A stretch of 64,000 nucleotides of DNA, taken from positions 62,001 through 126,000 of the forward strand of contig JAUMXH010000001.1 of assembly GCA_030529225.1 (NCBI GenBank), read 5' to 3'. Position numbers and translations under genes: made by a program. Position 1 is the first letter of the stretch; each line of letters starts with the position of its first letter. The DNA comes from Bacillota bacterium. Lineage in GTDB: Bacteria; Bacillota; Clostridia; Peptostreptococcales; Acidaminobacteraceae. The notes under the pieces were generated by a model. The model was given only the letters and a program-made list of their open reading frames with translations, made no database searches and was not told the origin of the DNA. This document shows, piece by piece, positions 16,310 to 24,047 of the stretch.

Positions 16310-17659
16310 ATGGAAAGCTTGCCAAAGCTAAGAAAGAGTGCAGAGGAGACCTTGGAAATGGAAAATCCTCGTTGTGTCCTGATGGGGTTTTTCAAGACTG
16401 CAATCAGTGATGATGAAATCGAATACAAGATGGAAGAGTTTCAATCCCTCGCGAGAGCTGCCCTCCTCGATGTCGTTCAGCACAGTATCCAGAGACGGGA
16501 CAAGATTGAGGCCGCGACCTATATCGGAACCGGAAAGGTCGAGGAATTGAAGGAACTTTGCGCCGACCACGATGCCGCAACCTTGATTTTCAATGTGGAG
16601 TTGTCCGGCGCTCAAATAAGAAACCTGAGTGATTTGACCGGTGTGAAGGTCATTGATCGAACCGCTTTAATCCTGGACATCTTTGCGACGCGCGCAAAGA
16701 GCTCGATTGCGAAACTCCAAGTGGAGTTGGCCCAATATAAATACCTCCTTCCCCGACTGAAGGGTTACGGTTCCGAAATGAGCGACACCGGTGCCGGTAT
16801 CGGAACCAGAGGGCCCGGCGAGCAGAAGTTGGAACTCGATAAGCGCAAGATTCACGACAAGGTTCACGATTGTGAGGAAAGACTGAAAGAGGCTGAGAAA
16901 AAGCGAGACGTAACCAGGAGGAGCAGGGTAAAAAGCGGGATTAAAACCGTCAGCCTGCTCGGTTATACCAACGCCGGAAAATCTTCTCTGATGAACCTCT
17001 TTGTGGATCGGTATCCGGGAGAAGCGGAAGATCAAAAAGTCTTTGTCAAAGATATGTTGTTTGCAACTCTGGAGACTTATCACAGGCGAATCAATTTTGA
17101 GAACAAGCGCTCCTTTGTCCTGTCCGATACGGTCGGATTCGTTTCGGACCTTCCTCACTCCCTGGTCAAGGCTTTTGCATCGACTCTGGAAGAAGTGACC
17201 GAGGTCGATCTCATCCTGCATGTTGTGGATTTGGCGAGCGACGAATTCATAAAGCAAGTGAAGATCAGTGAAGACATTATGGACGATTTGGGGGCGAGCC
17301 GGGAGAATCGAATCCTGGTTTTGAATAAGATCGATTTGATTGCCGATCGGAGCGCCTTTGAGGCGAAGCTCGGGGACTCGTTTCCGGGTTATGAACGAGG
17401 GCTTGACCTGTTCTACCTTTCTTGTGAAACAGGGGAAGGATTTGAAGCGTTAAAAGCGGAGATGGAAAAGCGACTGTTCGGCGAGATTGTAAATGCAAGC
17501 CTTCTCATTCCCTACTCGGAAGGTGGCGTTCTGCAGGAACTGATGGACTTGTCTAAGATTCTCTCAACGGAGTATCTGGAAGAAGGGACCTTGTTACAGG
17601 TGGAAATCAACGCTGAAAAATATAAAAAATTCTTAAAATATGATAAAAACGAAAAATAA
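16310..17659 (+). CDS. hflX: GTPase HflX
   Basis: 449-residue ribosome-associated GTPase that splits stalled or hibernating ribosomes. It has an N-terminal HflX domain containing TGAGIGTRGPGEQKLE, a coiled linker, and a G domain with GYTNAGKSSLMN, DTVGF and NKID. I chose the ATG at 16310, seven codons inside the longest frame, because GAGGTG lies at proper spacing and it clears the ispE stop. The next gene starts 35 bases later. Confidence 0.93.
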   Translation: MESLPKLRKSAEETLEMENPRCVLMGFFKTAISDDEIEYKMEEFQSLARAALLDVVQHSIQRRDKIEAATYIGTGKVEELKELCADHDAATLIFNVELSGAQIRNLSDLTGVKVIDRTALILDIFATRAKSSIAKLQVELAQYKYLLPRLKGYGSEMSDTGAGIGTRGPGEQKLELDKRKIHDKVHDCEERLKEAEKKRDVTRRSRVKSGIKTVSLLGYTNAGKSSLMNLFVDRYPGEAEDQKVFVKDMLFATLETYHRRINFENKRSFVLSDTVGFVSDLPHSLVKAFASTLEEVTEVDLILHVVDLASDEFIKQVKISEDIMDDLGASRENRILVLNKIDLIADRSAFEAKLGDSFPGYERGLDLFYLSCETGEGFEALKAEMEKRLFGEIVNASLLIPYSEGGVLQELMDLSKILSTEYLEEGTLLQVEINAEKYKKFLKYDKNEK

Positions 17660-17694
17660 TTTTTTAAAAATGGGAAAAAAGGGGTATCTATACC

Positions 17695-18354
17695 GTGAAA
17701 GTTATACTTAGAGAATCCGTAACTGAGATAGAGGTGAAAAAATCTAAGTTTATTTGCCATGTAAAGCCTGTCACGGATGAAGATCAGGCCAAGGAGTTCA
17801 TTAGCGAAATTAAAAAAGAACATCGAAAGGCGACGCACAATGTTCCGATATATTTAATTGGGCAGGGATTCGAGATTCAGAAGTATTCGGATGACGGAGA
17901 ACCTGCCGGCACGGCAGGTCTCCCTGTTTTGCGCATGCTGATGAATGAGGGACTTTCCGATTTGGTTATTGTTATAACCAGATACTTTGGTGGTATAAAG
18001 CTTGGTAAAGGCGGACTGGTCAGAGCTTACACGGCCGCTGCCAAGCATGGTTTGGAGGCCTCCGGGCTGAGTGAAGTGCTGCCTTTGTATTTTGTTGTAT
18101 TTGAGTTGGATTATACCGTTCAGAATAAATTTTTACACAAGCTTGAAAAGGAGTTCACATATTACGAAGACAGTGTGGAGTATTCAAATTCAATCAAGTA
18201 CTCTCTCTTTTTCAAAGAGGAGGATATCGATGCGTTTGAACAGACTATGATTGAATTTACTTCAGGAGCTTTTCGCTTTTTGGAGAAGAGAAGAGTCGAC
18301 GGAGTTTTACTTGACGGTAAAATCGAGGAGGTAAAATGCCCAAGAGAGTTTTAA
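17695..18354 (+). CDS. YigZ/IMPACT family protein
   Basis: 219-residue member of the UPF0029/IMPACT family. The N-terminal domain shows the family patterns KSKFICHVKPV, ATHNVPIY, YSDDGEPAGTAG and TRYFGGIKLGKGGLVRAY; a C-terminal DUF1949-like ferredoxin-fold domain follows. Eukaryotic IMPACT regulates Gcn2; the bacterial role is not established. The start is GTG with AAGGGG upstream. Its 3' end overlaps the next regulator gene by 19 bases. Confidence 0.92.
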   Translation: MKVILRESVTEIEVKKSKFICHVKPVTDEDQAKEFISEIKKEHRKATHNVPIYLIGQGFEIQKYSDDGEPAGTAGLPVLRMLMNEGLSDLVIVITRYFGGIKLGKGGLVRAYTAAAKHGLEASGLSEVLPLYFVVFELDYTVQNKFLHKLEKEFTYYEDSVEYSNSIKYSLFFKEEDIDAFEQTMIEFTSGAFRFLEKRRVDGVLLDGKIEEVKCPREF

Positions 18355-19031
18355 TAGCGACCGAGTCCATGAAGGATTCAAAGGACCTTGTAGATATATT
18401 GCAGACACACGATTTCGATGTTAATTTTGCAAAGAATGAAGAAGCAACAATAAACGGAATAATGAAAGAAGAGTGCGATTTGTTGATCTTGGATAAAACT
18501 CTTTCGAATATTGATATCATCGCTTTGTGTGAACGAATCAGAGACTTTTCGGATTGTGGAATAATAGTCATCGCTTCGGAAAATCAACCCAAAATGAGGG
18601 CAAAAATCCTGGATGCGGGAGCGGACGATGTGATTTTTGCGCCGGCGGATTTGGATGAGTTCCGAGCCAGAGCCAACGCAATCCTCAGACGCAGGGATTT
18701 TGATCATAAGAATTTTATTGAAAATTCAATCATCGAGGTCGAGGACTTGAAGATCAATACCTTGGGGAGGGTAGTCAATGTGGGCGGAAAGACCATCAAC
18801 CTGACCGCAAAGGAATTTGACCTTTTGATTTTGCTTGCCACAAACAGAGGAGAAGTCTATTCGAGGGAACTCCTTCTGGATAAAATTTGGGGCTATGATG
18901 AGTATTTCGCCGATGTGAGAACCGTCGACGTCCACATCAGAAGGCTGAGAAAGAAAATTGAGAGAGACCCGTCAAAACCGTTTTATGTCATCACCAGATG
19001 GGGGGCGGGCTACTATTTTAGAGAGGAATAA
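18336..19031 (+). CDS. OmpR-family response regulator with degenerate receiver
   Basis: 231-residue two-domain regulator with an N-terminal receiver-like domain (1-120) and a C-terminal winged-helix DNA-binding domain (about 130-230; ELLLDKIWGYD, VRTVDVHIRRLRKKI, TRWGAGYYF, all canonical). The receiver keeps a phosphoacceptor-type Asp in LLILDK. Its acidic pocket reads ATES instead of the usual V-D-D-E, and the conserved Lys before Pro reads FAPA instead of TKP. No histidine kinase gene is adjacent. It probably works without classical phosphorylation, like other atypical OmpR-type regulators; that is inference. The gene overlaps the YigZ-family gene, so they are co-translated. The downstream PBP gene has its own promoters and is a possible target. 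Confidence 0.88.
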   Translation: MPKRVLIATESMKDSKDLVDILQTHDFDVNFAKNEEATINGIMKEECDLLILDKTLSNIDIIALCERIRDFSDCGIIVIASENQPKMRAKILDAGADDVIFAPADLDEFRARANAILRRRDFDHKNFIENSIIEVEDLKINTLGRVVNVGGKTINLTAKEFDLLILLATNRGEVYSRELLLDKIWGYDEYFADVRTVDVHIRRLRKKIERDPSKPFYVITRWGAGYYFREE

Positions 19032-19057
19032 TTGTTGATTTTTCAACTCTCTAATTA

Positions 19058-19085
19058 TTGACAACTCTTTCATCAATCTTATAAT
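19058..19085 (+). promoter_or_regulatory. Upstream promoter (P1) of the penicillin-binding protein gene
   Basis: Consensus TTGACA at 19058-19063, a 16-base spacer and TATAAT at 19080-19085. Confidence 0.75.
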
Positions 19086-19089
19086 TTGA

Positions 19090-19118
19090 TTGACTATTTG
19101 ATTATACGGAGATATAAT
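19090..19118 (+). promoter_or_regulatory. Downstream promoter (P2) of the penicillin-binding protein gene
   Basis: TTGACT at 19090-19095, a 17-base spacer and TATAAT at 19113-19118. It follows P1 by only five bases, giving tandem promoters about 50-90 bases before the ATG at 19172. Confidence 0.78.
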
Positions 19119-19171
19119 TTATTCAGTCAATTGAATTATAGGATTTTTTTTGTATCTAAACGGGGGCTTAA

Positions 19172-22100
19172 ATGAAGAGAAGGGATAATGGGAAACCTAA
19201 ACAAAAACCGAAGAAAAGCTTTGGAAAAATTATGCTTTATGTATTCACGGCTTTCTTCGCAATCGGTTTGCTGGGTTTAGGCGTTGTATATAAATACGTA
19301 AGTGATATTCTTTCGGAAACACCGCCAATTGAAGTCTATGACATCAATGTTCTGCTGTCGGAGAATTCTTACATCTATGATAATCAGGGAAATTTGATTG
19401 AGAAGGTGGAGGATACCGGTCTGCGGACTGTCGTTCCTTATGAGAAGATAGACGAGGACATCAAAAAGGCCATCGTTGCGGTCGAGGACAAAACCTTCTG
19501 GGAACATCACGGATTTAACTATGTTCGTCTCGCCGGCGCGGTGGTGGAGAGTTTATCTTCCGGAAAAGAACCGAAGGGAACCTCTACGATTACGCAGCAG
19601 TATGCGAGGAACATGTACCTCCCCGAAACGAGGTTCAGTTCGGGTGCCGAAGGATATCGAAGAAAGGTCCAAGAGGCGTATTATGCGGTCGATTTGGAAA
19701 AAAATCTATCAAAAGAAGACATTTTGAGCGCCTATCTGAACACCATTGAATTCGGAACCAACACCAAGGGAATTCAGGCCGCGACCACCAGGTATTTTTC
19801 AAAGGACGCCGACAACATCGACTATATTGAAGCTGCGATCCTCGCCGGAATCCCGCAGGCCAACACCTCTTATTCTCCGTTTCGCATAGTAAAGACGCAG
19901 GATATCCAGGCAAGTGACTACGTGCTCGGCGAAGATTCGGACGACAGGAGCATCGTCTTTAACGAGACTTGTTTGGACCGCTATAAAATCGTATTAAAAG
20001 TGATGTACGACAACGGCGTCATCACCAAGGATGAATATGACTTTGCAAAAGACTATGACATCAAGCAGAAGTTGAAACCGACACCGCTGAAAACTTCGGA
20101 ACTTTCTTCTTACTTTACCGACATGGTCAAAAAAGAAGTCGTTCAGAAATTCATGGATGAAAAGGGGATGAGCGAAGAAGACGCGAGCAACCAACTGTAT
20201 CGAGGCGGTCTCAGAATCTACTCGACGATGGACAGCAACATTCAAAGACAGTTGGACTTGGCCTTTGACGGAGCGCCGATTACCATGGTCTACGACAATG
20301 ACACCGTAAATGCCGTTGTGGACTTCCAGACAAGGTACGGTTTGAATGCCGACGGCATCGCGGGACCCGATACCATAGCAAAGATGGTGGAAAAGGGCTT
20401 CTTCCGCGCCGACGAAATCAGTGTCCAAAGTTTTCAGCTATGGCAGGAGTCTCCCGATGTTTTGGTGCTTAAAGAAGCCCTTGAGAAGCGCGGCTTCCTT
20501 TACCGCAAGCATCCTGACATGCCGAGCATGTACGCTTATCGAGACGCCAATAAGAACATTTTAAAAATGGATGAGAATCAATACGAAACCATCATAGGTT
20601 CGAGTTTGATGCTCAACTACTATTACAATATCATCAACCCGGACGGCCAGTTGGTCATCGCGCCGGATAACTACTATTTGAACGGCGACGGAGATATCGT
20701 CTTCAAAAAGAATAAGATGTTCAACTTCTATTCGGTGCTCAATCCCGGCAGCGAAGAGAGGGAGATTGAACTCTTTATCAAAAATGCTTACAAATGTCAT
20801 GAAGCTTCCGTCGTTCCGATTTACGGCGCAAGCAAGTACTACCACCAAATGGTATCCATCCCGCAGCTGTACATTTACAACGGCTCTACGGTACGAATCC
20901 CGAAGGAGTACAAGAGCGAGAATGCGGACGGGGAATTCGTCTTGTCCAAAAAGTTCCTCATCGACAATCCGGAGGTGATTAAGAAGGGCGAGGACGGCAC
21001 CCTCTACGTGGATGAAGAGCATTACGGTATGGCGACGCAGGGTATTATACAGCCTCAGGCTTCTATGACCATCATCGATTACAGAACCGGCGAAATGAAA
21101 GCGGTCGCGGGCGGAAGAAACGTAAAAGGCCAGATGATTTATAACAGGGCGACAAACCCGAGACAACCGGGATCTGCGATTAAGCCGCTCGGCGTTTACC
21201 TGCCTTGTTTTGACAACGGTTACAGTCCGTCGTCCATCGTAGAAGATACGCCGACCTACGGCGAAAACGGAGCTTTGTGGCCGAAGAACTGGTATAACGC
21301 GTACTACGGTTCCATCACTTTGAGAAAGGCGGTCGAGCAATCTTCGAACGTGCCTCCCGTCAAACTTCTCAGAGCGATTGGCGAGGAAAAAGGCTTTGAC
21401 TATTTGAAAAAATTCGGGATTTCGACCTTGGTTGAAGAGGGCGATGTCAATGATATGAACGTTTCGGCCATCGCTTTGGGCGGAATGACCTACGGTGCCA
21501 CCAACTTTGATATGACCGGCGCGTACGGAGCAATTGCGAACGGCGGAACCAGAAAAGAGACCATTACCTTTACCAAGATTACCGATAAAAACGGGAATGT
21601 CGTGTTTGAGAATATTCCGAAAGAAACCTTCATCGCAAATGAACAGGTCGCTTGGCTGATGCAGGATGTCCTATATTCAACAGCCACACACGGATTTATG
21701 AATTCTTTGGCTGCGATCAGGCCGGGAAACGTTGGAATTCCAATGGTTGGTAAAACAGGAACAACTACGAATAAATTTGACATTTGGTATTGCGGATACA
21801 CGCCTTACTACGCATCATCGGTTTGGATCGGCAGCGATATCAACCTTGGTTTGTCGGAGGAATCGACAACTGCTGCAAGATTTTGGCAGAAAATCAATAA
21901 GATTATTCATGAAAATTACGAAAATAAAAATTTTAAGACCGGCGCGGACCTGGGTCTGATTCGCGTTTCGGTTGACGGAAAATCGGGGATGCTGCCATCT
22001 TCGTTGAGTCATCAAGACCCATCGGGAAACGGTGTCATCACGGATTGGTACATTCCCGGAAACCAGCCTAAGGATGTGGATAACAATCGATTTGCGATTT

Positions 22101-22756
22101 CGATGTGTGAAATCTCGGGGAAGATTGCGAGCCCTCACTGTCCACAGGAGGAGAGAAGTACAAAGATTTACAGACGGAGGATAGAGCCGGTCCCTCCCAA
22201 AGCGGCAGGAATCCCGATTCAGGACCAGGGAGAAATCATTCCCGCCGATCTGATGGCGCTCGTTGAAAGTTTGGGTGAGGTATCCGGTGAGATACAGGGG
22301 CCCGAAGGCCTCGATTACGCCGGGCTGGCAAAGGAGGGTCCCAATGGCTCTTATTGCTACATCCACACAGGCGAGGACAGGACGGATGAGTTGACCTCGG
22401 AACTCCTTGCCGGCGTCAGAACGAGTCCCAAACCGGGTGGCGGAAGGGTGATCAATCAAAGCATCGTCATTACCAGACACTACGGGGAAGATATTTTGGT
22501 TGAAGCAGGCTCGGAAATCTTCGAGTCGGGCGTGATTGTGAACCAGGATGATGAATCTATCTATCCTTGGCAAATCAAATCCTTTGTGATCAAATCGGGG
22601 GCAGACACAACTGAGCCTGATGAGGGAAATGACGGGCACGAACCTTCACCTTCACCTGAACCTGAACCTGAACCGCAGCAACCGGAAACTCCGGGCGGAG
22701 AGCCCGACGAGACTCCGGAAGAGCTCAACAACGATATGAGTGAACTTACGCCCTGA
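19172..22756 (+). CDS. Large class A penicillin-binding protein (PBP1a-like)
   Basis: 1194-residue bifunctional murein synthase, longer than usual class A PBPs (about 700-900). It has a short basic cytoplasmic tail, one membrane anchor (about 20-45), a GT51 glycosyltransferase domain with catalytic Glu105 in VEDKTFWEHHG and the TSTITQQYARN motif, and a transpeptidase domain with SxxK at Ser668-Lys671, SSN at 724-726 and KTG at 861-863. Between the two catalytic domains is an insert of about 250 residues that contains a peptidoglycan-binding-like repeat (about 375-410; DFQTRYGLNADGIAG). The C-terminus ends in a Pro/Glu/Ser-rich tail (EPEPEPQQPE) likely to thread through the wall. It is driven by tandem promoters; OLE RNA follows. 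Confidence 0.93.
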   Translation: MKRRDNGKPKQKPKKSFGKIMLYVFTAFFAIGLLGLGVVYKYVSDILSETPPIEVYDINVLLSENSYIYDNQGNLIEKVEDTGLRTVVPYEKIDEDIKKAIVAVEDKTFWEHHGFNYVRLAGAVVESLSSGKEPKGTSTITQQYARNMYLPETRFSSGAEGYRRKVQEAYYAVDLEKNLSKEDILSAYLNTIEFGTNTKGIQAATTRYFSKDADNIDYIEAAILAGIPQANTSYSPFRIVKTQDIQASDYVLGEDSDDRSIVFNETCLDRYKIVLKVMYDNGVITKDEYDFAKDYDIKQKLKPTPLKTSELSSYFTDMVKKEVVQKFMDEKGMSEEDASNQLYRGGLRIYSTMDSNIQRQLDLAFDGAPITMVYDNDTVNAVVDFQTRYGLNADGIAGPDTIAKMVEKGFFRADEISVQSFQLWQESPDVLVLKEALEKRGFLYRKHPDMPSMYAYRDANKNILKMDENQYETIIGSSLMLNYYYNIINPDGQLVIAPDNYYLNGDGDIVFKKNKMFNFYSVLNPGSEEREIELFIKNAYKCHEASVVPIYGASKYYHQMVSIPQLYIYNGSTVRIPKEYKSENADGEFVLSKKFLIDNPEVIKKGEDGTLYVDEEHYGMATQGIIQPQASMTIIDYRTGEMKAVAGGRNVKGQMIYNRATNPRQPGSAIKPLGVYLPCFDNGYSPSSIVEDTPTYGENGALWPKNWYNAYYGSITLRKAVEQSSNVPPVKLLRAIGEEKGFDYLKKFGISTLVEEGDVNDMNVSAIALGGMTYGATNFDMTGAYGAIANGGTRKETITFTKITDKNGNVVFENIPKETFIANEQVAWLMQDVLYSTATHGFMNSLAAIRPGNVGIPMVGKTGTTTNKFDIWYCGYTPYYASSVWIGSDINLGLSEESTTAARFWQKINKIIHENYENKNFKTGADLGLIRVSVDGKSGMLPSSLSHQDPSGNGVITDWYIPGNQPKDVDNNRFAISMCEISGKIASPHCPQEERSTKIYRRRIEPVPPKAAGIPIQDQGEIIPADLMALVESLGEVSGEIQGPEGLDYAGLAKEGPNGSYCYIHTGEDRTDELTSELLAGVRTSPKPGGGRVINQSIVITRHYGEDILVEAGSEIFESGVIVNQDDESIYPWQIKSFVIKSGADTTEPDEGNDGHEPSPSPEPEPEPQQPETPGGEPDETPEELNNDMSELTP

Positions 22757-22798
22757 GTTTTGAACAAAGGGACGAAAAGAGGATAAATAGTAAAAGAA

Positions 22799-22827
22799 TT
22801 GATTATTTTCCGATTTTGTATTATGAT
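22799..22827 (+). promoter_or_regulatory. Promoter of the OLE RNA
   Basis: TTGATT at 22799-22804, a 17-base spacer and TATGAT at 22822-22827. The expected transcription start is near 22834, which gives an RNA of about 600 nt before the oapA ATG. Confidence 0.75.
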
Positions 22828-22833
22828 TTATCT

Positions 22834-23440
22834 AGTGGTGCAGTATTCTAGTCGGCAAGATTTACTCTGAAGGCGGGGCTAAAAATCCGTTAAAGGGCAC
22901 ATCGATGAAGTTCCTGCTATAAGCTTTGAGTGCCCAATTCGGGGCTTTTGGTGGGAATAAGGAAAAGGGGCGATCCACAATGGCATGTGGGCGATGACCC
23001 TCGATCCAAGAGACTCTTCGTCTTTGACGAAGGGATGACCCGCACAAGACGTAAGTCAGGTGCGGTGTAGCCTGCCGTGAGTGAGTATGGTGGACCTACT
23101 CTAAATTATGCGAGCCTAGGCAAGCGCAAGCCTTCGCGCAGAACAATGTAGTAAACCATAGTTGCAAAAGAGGCTAAGAATAGATTGAGCTGTTTAGGAA
23201 ATCTTCTAGACTGTTTGGGCAAAGCGGATTGCAGTGCGGACTAAGTGGTAATTCTGTCAAACGATTGGTGACATCGTTTATAGGACTTTAATGAGGAAAC
23301 CGCTTGTATGGCGACACACAAGTTGTTCTATGGGAAAACCTACAGGACCTAAGCCGTAAGATTAACGCTTTGCCTACCACTCTGATTGAGGGAATCGTTA
23401 AAACCGTTTTATATACATTGGACTTGGACAGACAGATCGG
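22834..23440 (+). ncRNA. ole: OLE RNA (ornate, large, extremophilic)
   Basis: A stretch of about 607 bases with no credible coding frame lies between the PBP gene and oapA-dxs. Three things identify it: length close to the roughly 600 nt known for OLE, a position directly upstream of a gene for an OapA-type membrane protein followed by dxs (the hallmark OLE setting), and dense complementary segments. Helices I can trace include GGGCAC 22895-22900 with GTGCCC 22930-22935; CCACA 22975-22979 with TGTGG 22986-22990; CTTCGTC 23016-23022 with GACGAAG 23026-23032; CGCAC 23041-23045 with GTGCG 23060-23064; AAACGAT 23259-23265 with ATCGTTT 23273-23279; and CTTGT 23303-23307 with ACAAG 23318-23322. Known OLE forms a membrane ribonucleoprotein with OapA and is linked to ethanol, cold and Mg2+ stress in Halalkalibacterium. 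The ends are estimates: 5' from the promoter, 3' from the oapA start. I could not compare it with the covariance model. Confidence 0.85.
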
Positions 23441-23441
23441 T

Positions 23442-24047
23442 ATGGGTAAGAGTAAGCAAAAATCAACAAAAAATAAGGCTCAAAATCAAAACAACAAAAG
23501 CATGCTTTTTTACGGCCTTTCGGTGTTTTTTTTCTCCTTTCTCATCTCCGGTCTAATGAGTATTATTTCTCAAAGTTTTCTTTCCAGCTCCGACACTTTG
23601 ATTTCTTTTTTAATTCTTTTTGTTGTCATTGCAATCGGAGTAGTCTTTGATATTGTCGGAATAGCGGTTACGACTTGTAATCCGGTTCCCTTCCATTCAA
23701 TGGCAGCCAAGAAAGACAAGTATGCGAGTTATGCTTTGAAGTTGATCAAAAAGGCGCCCTTTGTTGCGACCGTCTCCCAGGACGTGGTTGGCGATATTTC
23801 GGGCGTCATTTCCGGTGTTTTGATTGCCTCGATCGCCTTCAGCCTCGTCGTGGGGAACAGATTTTCCTCCTCTTTGCTTCTGAATGTCTTTCTAAGTTCG
23901 GTTGTCGCCGGTTTAACCGTCGGAGGCAAGGCGATTTGTAAGAATATCGCAATCAAGAATTCCAAACACATCACTTTCTTTGTTGCCAAGTTTTTATACC
24001 ACACAGAATATTATTTTACATTCAAATGGATGAGAGGTCACAAATGA
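23442..24047 (+). CDS. oapA: OLE-associated protein A
   Basis: 201-residue integral membrane protein with about four hydrophobic helices (about 20-45, 55-80, 125-150, 155-175) and a basic N-terminus rich in Lys and Gln. The segment DIVGIAVTTCNPVPFHSMAAKK and the Asp/Gly-rich helix DVVGDISGVISGVL match what I recall of OapA, which dimerises and binds OLE RNA to hold it at the membrane. Databases sometimes label this family CNNM/CorB-like (DUF21). The longest frame opens at 23304, but that would place 46 codons over structured RNA with no ribosome site, so ATG 23442 is preferred even though its own ribosome site (AGATCGG) is weak. The stop overlaps the dxs start as ATGA. Confidence 0.85.
   Translation: MGKSKQKSTKNKAQNQNNKSMLFYGLSVFFFSFLISGLMSIISQSFLSSSDTLISFLILFVVIAIGVVFDIVGIAVTTCNPVPFHSMAAKKDKYASYALKLIKKAPFVATVSQDVVGDISGVISGVLIASIAFSLVVGNRFSSSLLLNVFLSSVVAGLTVGGKAICKNIAIKNSKHITFFVAKFLYHTEYYFTFKWMRGHK

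Noticed and set aside
21815..22639. 274-codon minus-strand open frame
   Set aside because: Shadow of the PBP transpeptidase region; no family-like text or start signals.
22862..23047. 61-codon minus-strand open frame inside the OLE region, and the + frame opening at 23304
   Set aside because: No ribosome sites, low-complexity arginine/proline-rich text, and both run across paired segments of the structured RNA. oapA is started at 23442 instead.
22834..23440. Group II intron or HEARO-type element
   Set aside because: No domain V-like hairpin at the 3' end, no reverse transcriptase or IS605-type gene, and the oapA-dxs context explains the sequence better.
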